From: Candidatus Contendibacter sp.
GTDB lineage: Bacteria; Pseudomonadota; Gammaproteobacteria; Competibacterales; Competibacteraceae
Reading direction: 5' to 3'
NCBI GenBank assembly: GCA_029624675.1
Contig: JARSSP010000048.1
Location: 1 to 64,000 of the forward strand
Length of the DNA: 64,000 nucleotides
Every line of letters starts with the position of its first letter. Within the stretch, counting starts at the first letter, position 1. Positions 38,229 through 46,990 of the stretch are shown one piece after another. The position numbers and the translations under genes were made by a program. The notes under the pieces were generated by a model. The model was not told the origin of the DNA. It saw only the letters and a program-made list of their open reading frames with translations, and made no database searches.

Positions 38229-41200
38229 ATGTTCCTCCCCGAACTCTGCATCAAGCGCCCGGTGCTGGCGACGGTGATGAGCCTCGCCATCCTGTTGATC
38301 GGCGTGATCGCGTTCCTGCGCCTGCCGGTGCGCGAGTATCCCAACATCGACGCCCCCATCGTTTCGGTGCGCACGGTCTATCCGGGTGCCAGCGCCGAAA
38401 TCATGGAAAGCCAGGTGACTCAGCCCCTGGAGGATTCGCTGGCCGGCATCGAGGGCGTGCGGACCATCAAATCGGTCAGCCGCGAGGAAGTCAGCCAGAT
38501 CACGGTCGAGTTTCTGCTGGAGCGGAACGTGGATTCCGCCGCCAACGACGTGCGCGACCGGGTATCCCGCGTGCGCGGCCAGTTGCCGGACGAGGCCAAA
38601 GACCCGGTGGTCGCCAAGATCGAGGCCGATGCGCAGGCCATCATGTGGCTGGCCTTTTCCAGCACCCGGCATAGCGCGCTGGAGATCACCGACTACGCCG
38701 ACCGCAACATCGTGGATCGCTTGCAGGCGCTACCGGGTGTGGCCAGCGTCATCATCGCCGGCGAGCGGCGTTACGCCATGCGCCTGTGGCTGGACCGCGA
38801 CCGGATGGCGGCCTACGGTTTGACTCCGCAAGACGTGGAAGACGCGCTCAAAAAGCAGAACGTCGAACTGCCGTCCGGCCGCATCGAATCGCGCCAGCGC
38901 GAGTTCACCGTGCTGACCGAATCGGATTTGCGTGTGCCCGAGCAGTTCAACGATTTGATTCTGAAAGAAACCAAGGGCTATCCCATCCGCTTGCGCGATA
39001 TCGGTCACGCCGAGATCGGTGCGGCGGACGAGCGCAACGCCGTCCGGGTCAACGGCAATCCATCGGTGGGCCTGGGCATCGTCAAGCAATCCACCGCCAA
39101 CACGCTGGGTGTGGCCCAGTCGGTCAAGGCGCTGCTGCCGGGGCTTGAAGCCAGTTTGCCGGAGGGCATGAGAATCCTCATCGGCTTCGACGGTTCGATC
39201 TTCATCGAAAAATCCATTGAGGCGGTTTATCGCACCATGGGGGAAGCGCTGGTGCTGGTGGTGGCGGTCATTTTTCTATTCCTGCGCAACTGGCGGGCGA
39301 CGGTCATTCCGTTCGTGACCATCCCGGTGTCGTTGATCGGCGCGTTCATCTTTCTGTACGCGCTGGGGTTCACCATCAACACCCTGACGCTGTTGGGGCT
39401 GGTGCTGGCCATCGGCCTAGTGGTGGACGACGCCATCGTGGTGCTGGAGAACATTCACCGTCATATCGAGGGCGGGATGCCGCCATTCCGGGCGGCGTTG
39501 CAAGGCTCCAGGGAAATCGCCTTCGCGGTGGTGGCGATGACCCTGACGCTGGCGGCGGTGTTTACCCCGCTGGCGTTCATGACCGGCAACACCGGCCGTT
39601 TGTTCACCGAGTTCGCTTTCACCGTGGCGGCGGCGGTCATCGTGTCCGGCTTCACCGCGCTGACCTTGACGCCGATGATGTGCTCGAAGCTGCTGCATCA
39701 CGAACGGGAGCACAACTGGCTGTTCAACGCCAGCGAGCGGTTTTTCCAGGCCATGAATCGCGGCTATCGCGGCGCGCTGGTGTGGGCGCTCGACCGACGC
39801 TGGCTGGTGGTGGCGCTGTTCTTCGCCACCGGGGCCGGCGCGGTCTGGTTGTTCCTGCACCTGAAATCGGAGCTGTCGCCGCTGGAGGATCGCGGGACCA
39901 TCATCGGCGTGATCGTCGCGCCGGAAGGAGCGACCCTGGCCTACACCGACGGTTACGCCCGCCAACTGGAGCAGTTTTACCAGAACATCCCCGAAGTGTA
40001 TTCCTATTTTTCCTCCGTCGCGCCGGGGCTGGAAAGACCCAATCCGGTGAACAGCGCCTTGTCCTTCGTGCGGCTGAAGCCGTGGGAGCAGCGCCAGCGC
40101 AAACAGCAGGATATCGCCAAGGAACTGGCGCCAAAGATGTTCGGTGGTTTGCCCGGGGTGCTGGCGTTTCCGATCAATCCACCCTCCCTGGGGCAAAGTT
40201 TCCGCAACCCAGCCGTGCAGTTCGTCGTCCAGGCCAACAGCTACGCGGAATTGCAGAAGATGGTCGATCAACTCTTGGCCAAAGCCCGGCAATATCCGGG
40301 CATGGCGAACGCGGATACCGACTTGCGTTTGAACAAACCACAGTTGTCCGTCGTGCTCAAGCGGGACAAGATCGCCGCCGTCGGCGCCGACGTGGAGGAA
40401 ATCGGCCGCACGTTGGAAACTTTGCTGGGCGGGCGGCAAGTGACCCGCTTCAAGCGGGAAGGCCAGCAGTACGACGTGATCGTGCAACTCAAAGATCAGG
40501 ATCGGGAACAGCCGACCGACCTGACCGCCATCTTCGTGCGCGGACGCAACGGGCAATTGGTGCAACTCTCGAATCTGATCGAGGTGGTGGAAACCGTCGC
40601 GCCCAAGGAGTTGAACCACTTCAACCGGCAGCGCGCGGCGGTGATTTCCGCCAACATCGCGCCCGGTTACACCTTGGGCGAGGCGCTGGACTTCATGGAT
40701 AAAACCGTCGATGAGGTGCTAGGTGAGAACGCGCGGACCGCGCTGGACGGCCAGTCGCGCGAATTCCGCGAATCCGGCGCGACGCTGTACGTGACCTTCG
40801 TGCTGGCACTCATCTTCATCTATCTGGTGCTGTCGGCGCAGTTTGAGAGTTTTGTCTCGCCGTTCGTGATCATGCTGACCGTGCCCTTGGCGGTCACCGG
40901 CGCGTTGCTGGCCCTGTTCCTGACGGGCGGCACCTTGAACGTCTACAGCCAGATCGGCCTGGTGATGCTGGTCGGCCTGATTACCAAGAACGGTATCCTG
41001 ATCGTCGAGTTCGCCAACCAGTTGCGTTCGACCGGGCTGGGCCGGCGCGCGGCGGTGCTCGAAGCGGCCACGCTGCGCCTGCGGCCGATCCTGATGACCA
41101 CGCTGGCGACGATTCTCGGCGCGATCCCGCTGGCGCTGGCGGTGGGCGCGGGGGCGGAAAGTCGCCAGCAAATCGGTTGGGTCATCGTTGGCGGCTTGCT

Positions 41201-41339
41201 GCTGGGGACGGCGCTGACGCTGTCGGTGGTGCCAGTGGCCTATACGCTTCTGGCGCGCAAGGTTCATCACAGCGCCGAGGAAGCGGCGGAACTGGCCGAG
41301 CGGTCGGCGGCGGGCGCGATGAAGCCGGCGGGAGTCTGA
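38229..41339 (+). CDS. RND efflux pump, inner-membrane permease
   Basis: A 1036-residue HAE1-type permease paired with the adaptor upstream. It has the N-terminal helix (RPVLATVMSLAILLIGVIAFLRLPVREYP), the proton-relay aspartates in LAIGLVVDDAIVVLENIHRHIE near residue 400, and a final bundle with LVGLITKNGILIVEFANQL and a typical AGAESRQQIGWVIVGGL turn. It is closer to the MdtB/MexK-like group than the first pump in this window (judged by the FLPELCIKRPV start). The substrate is unknown and there is no outer-membrane channel gene next to it. Confidence 0.92.
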   Translation: MFLPELCIKRPVLATVMSLAILLIGVIAFLRLPVREYPNIDAPIVSVRTVYPGASAEIMESQVTQPLEDSLAGIEGVRTIKSVSREEVSQITVEFLLERNVDSAANDVRDRVSRVRGQLPDEAKDPVVAKIEADAQAIMWLAFSSTRHSALEITDYADRNIVDRLQALPGVASVIIAGERRYAMRLWLDRDRMAAYGLTPQDVEDALKKQNVELPSGRIESRQREFTVLTESDLRVPEQFNDLILKETKGYPIRLRDIGHAEIGAADERNAVRVNGNPSVGLGIVKQSTANTLGVAQSVKALLPGLEASLPEGMRILIGFDGSIFIEKSIEAVYRTMGEALVLVVAVIFLFLRNWRATVIPFVTIPVSLIGAFIFLYALGFTINTLTLLGLVLAIGLVVDDAIVVLENIHRHIEGGMPPFRAALQGSREIAFAVVAMTLTLAAVFTPLAFMTGNTGRLFTEFAFTVAAAVIVSGFTALTLTPMMCSKLLHHEREHNWLFNASERFFQAMNRGYRGALVWALDRRWLVVALFFATGAGAVWLFLHLKSELSPLEDRGTIIGVIVAPEGATLAYTDGYARQLEQFYQNIPEVYSYFSSVAPGLERPNPVNSALSFVRLKPWEQRQRKQQDIAKELAPKMFGGLPGVLAFPINPPSLGQSFRNPAVQFVVQANSYAELQKMVDQLLAKARQYPGMANADTDLRLNKPQLSVVLKRDKIAAVGADVEEIGRTLETLLGGRQVTRFKREGQQYDVIVQLKDQDREQPTDLTAIFVRGRNGQLVQLSNLIEVVETVAPKELNHFNRQRAAVISANIAPGYTLGEALDFMDKTVDEVLGENARTALDGQSREFRESGATLYVTFVLALIFIYLVLSAQFESFVSPFVIMLTVPLAVTGALLALFLTGGTLNVYSQIGLVMLVGLITKNGILIVEFANQLRSTGLGRRAAVLEAATLRLRPILMTTLATILGAIPLALAVGAGAESRQQIGWVIVGGLLLGTALTLSVVPVAYTLLARKVHHSAEEAAELAERSAAGAMKPAGV

Positions 41340-41397
41340 CGCGCGGTGGGCGGCGATCATGAACGATGCAATTTGAAACCAAGCGGGGTAACGAGCA

Positions 41398-41871
41398 ATG
41401 GAATGGGCTGAGGTGTTGGCTGACCCGGTCTTGCGGGACTTGCCCTACAAGATCGAATTGAACGAATACGGGAAAATCGTCATGAGCCCGGCTTCCAACC
41501 GACACGGCGCCATTCAAGGTGAGTTGTATTCGTTGCTGCGCCAGCAACTAAGCAGACGGGGCAGGCCGATTATCGAATGCTCCATTCAAACCTCAAAGGG
41601 AGTCAAGGTGGCGGATGTAGCCTGGTGTTCGGCGGATTTCATTCGCCAGCACGGTTTTGTCACGCCCTATCCGCACGCCCCGGAATTGTGCGTGGAAATC
41701 GTGTCGCCTTCCAACAGCCGACAGGAAATGGTGGAGAAAATCGCGCTGTACCTGAATGCGGGAGCAAGAGAAGTCTGGATCGTGTTTGAGGAGGGACAAA
41801 TCGAAATTCACGACGCCAACGGTCGGCGGGAACGCTCGGCGTTCCTGCATCCAATTTCGTTGGAGTGCTGA
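41398..41871 (+). CDS. Uma2-family (DUF820) putative endonuclease, second copy
   Basis: A 157-residue protein with the Uma2 pattern: LPYKIELNEYGKIVMSPASNRHGAIQGELYSLL, then VKVADVAWCSADFI (the acidic metal-site residue), APELCVEIVSPSNSRQEMVEKIALYLNAGAREVWIV. It is more divergent from the copy at 31484 than a recent duplicate would be. It opens an accessory patch with a toxin-antitoxin pair and a restriction enzyme. The function is unproven. Confidence 0.82.
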   Translation: MEWAEVLADPVLRDLPYKIELNEYGKIVMSPASNRHGAIQGELYSLLRQQLSRRGRPIIECSIQTSKGVKVADVAWCSADFIRQHGFVTPYPHAPELCVEIVSPSNSRQEMVEKIALYLNAGAREVWIVFEEGQIEIHDANGRRERSAFLHPISLEC

Positions 41872-41920
41872 ACGCCGATAGAATTACTCTGCGAAGCAGA
41901 CAAGTTGAAAGGAGAAAGTC

Positions 41921-42196
41921 ATGCCGAGTCTACAAGTGGTGCGTCCCGTCGTGGGGCGTCGGGTTGTGGTTGAGTTACCCGAGGGTTGGGAAGATGTCCA
42001 AACTGTTGATATTAGATTGATTCCTCATCAGGCGATGCCATCTGGGGAGGAACCATCCGGCGAAGAAGAATATGTGTCTCCCCTTTATAAGGCTTTGGAG
42101 GAAGCAGGGTTCGTTGGCTGTATTGAAACCGACGAGCAACTTTCCACCACTTACAAGCAAAAACTCGATTTTGCTCGCGAGTATGGGGAACAATAG
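41921..42196 (+). CDS. Putative antitoxin of a PIN-domain toxin pair
   Basis: A 91-residue protein directly upstream of a PIN toxin with a one-base overlap (TAGTG). The N-terminal 35 residues (VVRPVVGRRVVVELPEGWEDVQTVDIRLIP) resemble a small beta-rich DNA-binding module of the AbrB sort but are not a clear match. The C-terminus (TYKQKLDFAREYGEQ) is helical and charged, as in antitoxin tails that wrap the toxin. A GGAGA ribosome site precedes it. The role is inferred mainly from position. Base composition is more AT-rich than the flanking genes. Confidence 0.6.
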   Translation: MPSLQVVRPVVGRRVVVELPEGWEDVQTVDIRLIPHQAMPSGEEPSGEEEYVSPLYKALEEAGFVGCIETDEQLSTTYKQKLDFAREYGEQ

Positions 42197-42621
42197 TGAT
42201 TATTGTTGATACTGGTGTTTGGGTTGGCCTCGCGAACCGGCGAGATCAACACCATGCCAGATGCCGAGAGTTTTTTCTGAGCAATCGCGAGGACCTAATC
42301 ACGACCTACCCGGTTTTGGTCGAAACCATTCACCTGCTTTTTAGTCGTGTGGGCGTACCGATGACGCTATCGTGGCTAGAAATCGTACAGATCCAAGGCC
42401 TTCAATTATTTTCGCTACAACCCCTTCATCTACCACGCATGACCGAACTCATGCGCCAGTACGCCAACCTTCCCATGGATTTGGCCGATGCTTCGCTGGT
42501 GGTGTTGGCGGAACATCTGGGGGATGGGCGCATCGTCAGTACCGACACGCGGGATTTTCACGCCTACCGCTGGAAGGATCGGCATCCCTTCCACAATCTG
42601 TTGTGGGAACAGGGAAAATAA
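42196..42621 (+). CDS. PIN-domain ribonuclease toxin (VapC-like)
   Basis: A 141-residue PIN-domain protein, expected to cleave RNA when freed from its antitoxin. The acidic active-site residues are visible: D5 (MIIVDTGVWVGL), E43 (YPVLVETIHLL), D98 (MDLADASLVVLAEHL) and D117 (IVSTDTRDF). The start is a GTG overlapping the antitoxin stop. The length and layout are normal for the VapC family. It lies 5 bp upstream of the restriction-modification gene, so the pair may be co-transcribed with it. Confidence 0.82.
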   Translation: MIIVDTGVWVGLANRRDQHHARCREFFLSNREDLITTYPVLVETIHLLFSRVGVPMTLSWLEIVQIQGLQLFSLQPLHLPRMTELMRQYANLPMDLADASLVVLAEHLGDGRIVSTDTRDFHAYRWKDRHPFHNLLWEQGK

Positions 42622-42626
42622 GCTCC

Positions 42627-45600
42627 ATGCACCCCCTTGAAACCTATCTCGCCACGCTTCGCCAGATTCGCGAAACCGGCGGCGGCGTCGCCGAAACTTC
42701 CTATTACGGCGCGCTGGAACATCTGCTGAATCAAGCCGGCGACCACCTGGAGCCCAAGGTCCGAGCCGTTCCGCAACTGCGCGATACCGGGGCCGGCAAT
42801 CCCGATTTCGGGCTGTTCACCGCCGGTCAGTTCGAGGGCGAAATCGAAGGCGAGCCGCTGCCGGGACAGAAACCGGAGCGCGGCGCGGTGGAAGCCAAGG
42901 GGTGGGGCGACGAGGTTTTGACCATCGCTGCCAGCGAGCAGATAGCCCGCTACGGCCAGCATTACGGCGCGGTGCTGGTGAGCAATTACCGCGATTTCGT
43001 GCTGGTCGGGCGGGACACCACCGGCCGGATGGCTCCGTTGGAGCGGTTGCAACTGGCGGCCAGCGAAGCGGAATTTCTCGATCTGCTGCGCCAGCCGCGC
43101 CAGGCCGCCGCCCGTTTCGGCGACCGCCTGCTGGATTTTCTGGCCCGCGCCCTGAGCTACAACGCGCCGTTGACCGATCCGCAAGATTTGGCTTGGTTTC
43201 TCGCGTCCCACGCCCGCGAAGCCCGCGCCCGGGTGGACAACGCCAGCGATTTGCCGGGTCTGGCGCTGTTGCGCGAGGGGCTGGAACGAGCGCTGGGCTT
43301 GAAATTCGAGGGTGGCAGCGGCGAGCGCTTTTTCCGCGCGACCTTGGTGCAAACCTTGTTCTACGGCGTGTTTTCCGCCTGGGTGCTGTGGGCGCGACAG
43401 GGCGGAACGGGTGCGTTCGACTGGCGGGCCGCCGCCTGGAATCTGCATGTCCCGATGATCGCCAGCCTGTTCGAGCAGATCGCCACGCCGAAGCGCCTGC
43501 AACCCTTGCATCTCGACGAGGTGCTGGACTGGGCTGGCAGAGCGCTCAACCGGGTGGTGCGGGAGGAGTTTTTCAAGCATTTCGAGGAAGAATACGCCGT
43601 TCAGTATTTTTACGAGCCGTTCCTGAAAGCTTACGACCCGGTGTTGCGCAAGCAGTTGGGAGTTTGGTACACGCCGCCGGAAATCGTTCGCTATCAGGTG
43701 GCGCGGGTGGACGCCGTGCTGCGCGAGGAACTGCATCTAGCCGAAGGTTTGGCCGATCCCTCGGTGCTGGTGCTCGATCCCTGCTGCGGGACCGGCGCCT
43801 ACTTGGTCGAGGTGCTGCGGCGGATTCGGCAAACCTTGCACGAGAAGGGTGGCGCGGCCTTGACTTCCGCGCAACTCAAGCAGGCGGCGCTGACGCGCGT
43901 GTTCGGCTTCGAAATCCTGCCCGCGCCCTTCGTGGTCGCTCATTTGCAACTGGGCCTGCTGCTGCGGCAGTTCGGCGTGCCGCTACGGGAGGATCGGGAG
44001 CGGGCCGGGATCTACCTCACCAACGCCCTGACCCACTGGGAGCCGCTGGCGCAGGCCGGCCAGCAGATGGCGATTCCGTTTCCGGAATTCCAGGAGGAGC
44101 GTGACCGGGCCGACGAGATCAAGCAGCGCAAGGCCATTCTGGTGATCCTCGGCAATCCGCCGTACAACGCTTTCGCCGGCGTCAGCCCGGACGAGGAGGG
44201 CGATCTGGTGGAGGCGTACAAGGAGAACCTGAACCAGCCGGTCGCGGGCGGCGGCTGGGGGATCAAAAAGTTCAACCTGGACGATCTTTACGTCCGCTTC
44301 TTCCGCGTCGCCGAGCGACGGATCGTCAAGACCGGGCGCGGCGTGGTCTGCTACATCTCGAATCATTCCTGGGTGGGCGATCCGTCGTTCGTGGTGCTGC
44401 GCCAGCATCTTTTGCAGTCGTTCGACAAGATTTGGGTCGAGAACCTGCACGGCAATCGCAAGATCAGCGAATACGCCCCGGATGGCCGTACCAGCGAGAC
44501 GGTGTTCGCGATTCCCAGTTTTTCCGAAGGGATTCGGCAAAGCGTGGTGACATCGCTTTGGGTCAGAACGGGCCGCTCCAAATCCGCTAATCGCTCGGCC
44601 ATCGTGCGATTTCGTGACGACATCGACGCGGCACGGGCGGCGGAGCGACGGGCGCAATTGCTGGCGAGTCTGAACGCGCCGGATTTCGACGGCCAGTACC
44701 AACTGGCGCGGCCGAACCGGGAGAACCGCTTTTCCTTTCGCCCGATGACGGTTTCGACTGCTTATCAAGGTTGGCCGAGCGTTCTCGACCTGTGCGCCGA
44801 ACCGCCGACCAACGGCCTGATGGAAAAACGCGGCGGCGGCTTGATCGACATCGACCGGGACGCGCTGGAACAGCGGATGCGCGCCTATTTCGATCCGGCG
44901 GTGAGCTGGGCCGAGCTGGAGGCGCGGAACGGCGGGTTGACTCGTGATGCGGCCCGTTTCGACGCCCGAAAAACCCGCGACAAGTTGCTGGCGAGCGAGC
45001 GTTTCGATCCCGAACGACTGCGGCGCTACGCGGTACGCGCCTTTGATAACCGCTGGTGCTATTACCTGCCGGTGCGGCCGCTGTGGAACGAGCCACGCCC
45101 GCGTTACTGGGAGCAGTGCTGGGACGGCAACGCCTTTTTCATGACGCGGTTTCGGTCATCGGCCGCGCCGGAGGGAGTGCCCTGCTACTGGGTCACCGAC
45201 CTGTCCGACGACCATTTCATCGTGCCGGACAACGCCTGCTTCCCGGTGTGGCTGCGCCGCCTCCCGCAACCGAGCAAGCAAAACGGTTCCAACGGCGTGC
45301 TGGCCGGCATGGATCACGAGCCGATCATCACCGCCAATCTGTCGCCGGTCGCCCGAGCCTATCTCCAACATCTGGAATTGCCCGACCCCGACCGGGATAC
45401 CGAGATCGCCGCGTTGCTCTGGCGGCACGCGCTCGCCATCGGTTTCAGTCCAGCGTATTTAGCCGAGAACTCCGACGGTATTCGCCAGGATTGGCCCCGG
45501 ATTCCACTGCCGGCGGATCGGGATACGCTGCTGGCTTCCGCCGAACTGGGTCGCCAGATCGCCGCGCTGCTGGACGTTGATCGACCGGTAACGGGGGTAA

Positions 45601-46067
45601 CGGCCGGTAAGATTCGCCCGGAATTGCGGACCGTGGGCGCCATGTACCGGGTCGGCGGCGGCAGCATCGACCCGGACGATGGCGAACTGGCCGTGACGGC
45701 GGGTTGGGGCTATTCGGGCAAAAGCGGCGTCACCATGCCAGGCAAGGGACGCATCGAACCGTGCCCGCCCGAAGATCCGATGGCGGAACCCGCTCACGAT
45801 CTTTACTTGAACGAGATCGCTTATTTGGCCAACGTGCCCCGCTCGGTGTGGGAGTACAGCATCGGCGGTTATCAGGTCGTCAAGAAGTGGCTGAGCTATC
45901 GGGAAAAGGCGGTGCTGGGGCGGGATTTGCTGATCGACGAGGCGGTTTACGTGACCGACCTGATTCGCCGGCTGGCGGCGCTGGTGGCCTTGCAACCACA
46001 ACTGGATGCCGGTTACGCGGCGGCGCGGGACCAAACTTGGAAAATGCCAATTGCGAGGCCGGCATGA
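42627..46067 (+). CDS. Single-chain restriction-modification enzyme (type ISP/IIG-like N6-adenine methylase with nuclease domain)
   Basis: A 1146-residue protein. The N-terminal region carries a PD-(D/E)XK-type motif (P59-D60, then E89-A-K91, followed by a QIARYGQHYGAVLVSN strand). The adenine methyltransferase core has motif I at D384 (DPCCGTGAYLVEVL) and motif IV at N510 (NPPY). The C-terminal half (about 700-1140: FRPMTVSTAYQGWP, RYAVRAFDNRWCYYLPVRPLWNE, YLANVPRSVWEYSIGGYQVVKKWLSYRE) matches the type ISP specificity region. No SF2 helicase is present, unlike LlaGI-type ISP enzymes of about 1600 residues, so cutting without translocation is expected. Its stop overlaps the next start (ATGA). 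Recognition site unknown. Confidence 0.82.
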   Translation: MHPLETYLATLRQIRETGGGVAETSYYGALEHLLNQAGDHLEPKVRAVPQLRDTGAGNPDFGLFTAGQFEGEIEGEPLPGQKPERGAVEAKGWGDEVLTIAASEQIARYGQHYGAVLVSNYRDFVLVGRDTTGRMAPLERLQLAASEAEFLDLLRQPRQAAARFGDRLLDFLARALSYNAPLTDPQDLAWFLASHAREARARVDNASDLPGLALLREGLERALGLKFEGGSGERFFRATLVQTLFYGVFSAWVLWARQGGTGAFDWRAAAWNLHVPMIASLFEQIATPKRLQPLHLDEVLDWAGRALNRVVREEFFKHFEEEYAVQYFYEPFLKAYDPVLRKQLGVWYTPPEIVRYQVARVDAVLREELHLAEGLADPSVLVLDPCCGTGAYLVEVLRRIRQTLHEKGGAALTSAQLKQAALTRVFGFEILPAPFVVAHLQLGLLLRQFGVPLREDRERAGIYLTNALTHWEPLAQAGQQMAIPFPEFQEERDRADEIKQRKAILVILGNPPYNAFAGVSPDEEGDLVEAYKENLNQPVAGGGWGIKKFNLDDLYVRFFRVAERRIVKTGRGVVCYISNHSWVGDPSFVVLRQHLLQSFDKIWVENLHGNRKISEYAPDGRTSETVFAIPSFSEGIRQSVVTSLWVRTGRSKSANRSAIVRFRDDIDAARAAERRAQLLASLNAPDFDGQYQLARPNRENRFSFRPMTVSTAYQGWPSVLDLCAEPPTNGLMEKRGGGLIDIDRDALEQRMRAYFDPAVSWAELEARNGGLTRDAARFDARKTRDKLLASERFDPERLRRYAVRAFDNRWCYYLPVRPLWNEPRPRYWEQCWDGNAFFMTRFRSSAAPEGVPCYWVTDLSDDHFIVPDNACFPVWLRRLPQPSKQNGSNGVLAGMDHEPIITANLSPVARAYLQHLELPDPDRDTEIAALLWRHALAIGFSPAYLAENSDGIRQDWPRIPLPADRDTLLASAELGRQIAALLDVDRPVTGVTAGKIRPELRTVGAMYRVGGGSIDPDDGELAVTAGWGYSGKSGVTMPGKGRIEPCPPEDPMAEPAHDLYLNEIAYLANVPRSVWEYSIGGYQVVKKWLSYREKAVLGRDLLIDEAVYVTDLIRRLAALVALQPQLDAGYAAARDQTWKMPIARPA

Positions 46068-46855
46068 CCACGATTTTTATCGTTTCGGGCGGGACGGGCT
46101 TCAGCGGCGAGCAACTGTTGCGAACCGCGCTGGCGCAATTTTCAGAGGCGGATGCGACGGTTGAGATCATCGCCGGGGTTCGGCGACCGGAACAGTTGGA
46201 AAGCGCGGTCGCGCGGGCGGCGGCGGCCAACGGCCTGATCGTGTATACGTTGGTCGATGCCGATCTGCGTTTGACCCTTGAGCAGCTCGCCCGGAATCGC
46301 GGCGTGCTGGCGGTCGATCTGATGGGACCATTGCTGGCTCAGCTACAAGTCGTGCTGGGTGCCGATCCAGTCGGCCGGCCGGGTCTTTATCGGGAACAGA
46401 ACCGCGAAGCTTTGGAGCGAACCGAGGCCATCGACTACACCCTGGCCCACGACGATGGCCGCCATCCCGAGGGCTGGCGGCAGGCCGACATTGTGTTGGT
46501 GGGTGTATCGCGCGTCGGCAAAACCCCCATCAGTCTCTATCTAGCCTCGCTCGGCTGGAAGGTCGCCAACGTGCCGCTGGTCGGCGGGGAACCGCCTTCG
46601 GAACTGTTCCAATTGTACCGACGGCGGGTGGCGGGACTGACCATCGATCCGGACCAACTGCTGGTTCATCGACGCTGGCGCGAGCGCCGGCTCAAGGTGT
46701 CGCTGAGCGGGAGCTACAGCAATCCGCTCAAGCTGCGCGAGGAACTGGAGGCGGCCCGGCGCGTGTTTCTACAGGGCGGATTCGCGGTGGTGGACATCAC
46801 CAACAGGCCAGTCGAGGTCAGCGCCAAGGAGATTTTGGAAGCGGTCGGGCGGTAG
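46064..46855 (+). CDS. PpsR-like kinase/pyrophosphorylase (DUF299)
   Basis: A 263-residue protein of the family that switches phosphoenolpyruvate synthase (or pyruvate phosphate dikinase) on and off by threonine phosphorylation and phosphorolysis. Family landmarks are EAIDYTLAHDDG, the P-loop GVSRVGKTPISLYLA and GLTIDPDQL. The N-terminus reads IVSGGTGFSGEQLL where E. coli has ISDGTAITAEVL, so it is divergent. It overlaps the restriction enzyme gene by 4 bp, and no ppsA is nearby. The core function is likely conserved, but the target is inferred. Confidence 0.85.
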   Translation: MTTIFIVSGGTGFSGEQLLRTALAQFSEADATVEIIAGVRRPEQLESAVARAAAANGLIVYTLVDADLRLTLEQLARNRGVLAVDLMGPLLAQLQVVLGADPVGRPGLYREQNREALERTEAIDYTLAHDDGRHPEGWRQADIVLVGVSRVGKTPISLYLASLGWKVANVPLVGGEPPSELFQLYRRRVAGLTIDPDQLLVHRRWRERRLKVSLSGSYSNPLKLREELEAARRVFLQGGFAVVDITNRPVEVSAKEILEAVGR

Positions 46856-46990
46856 CGGGCACCAGCTATCCCGCCATCAAGAATCACCCGGCCAGGATCG
46901 GCGCCCCAAGCGGGAAACACCAGGCGGATGAACGACACCCGGCGGCGGCTGGCGTTGTGAGCGCCAGCGACAGCCATTTCGTCATTTCAC

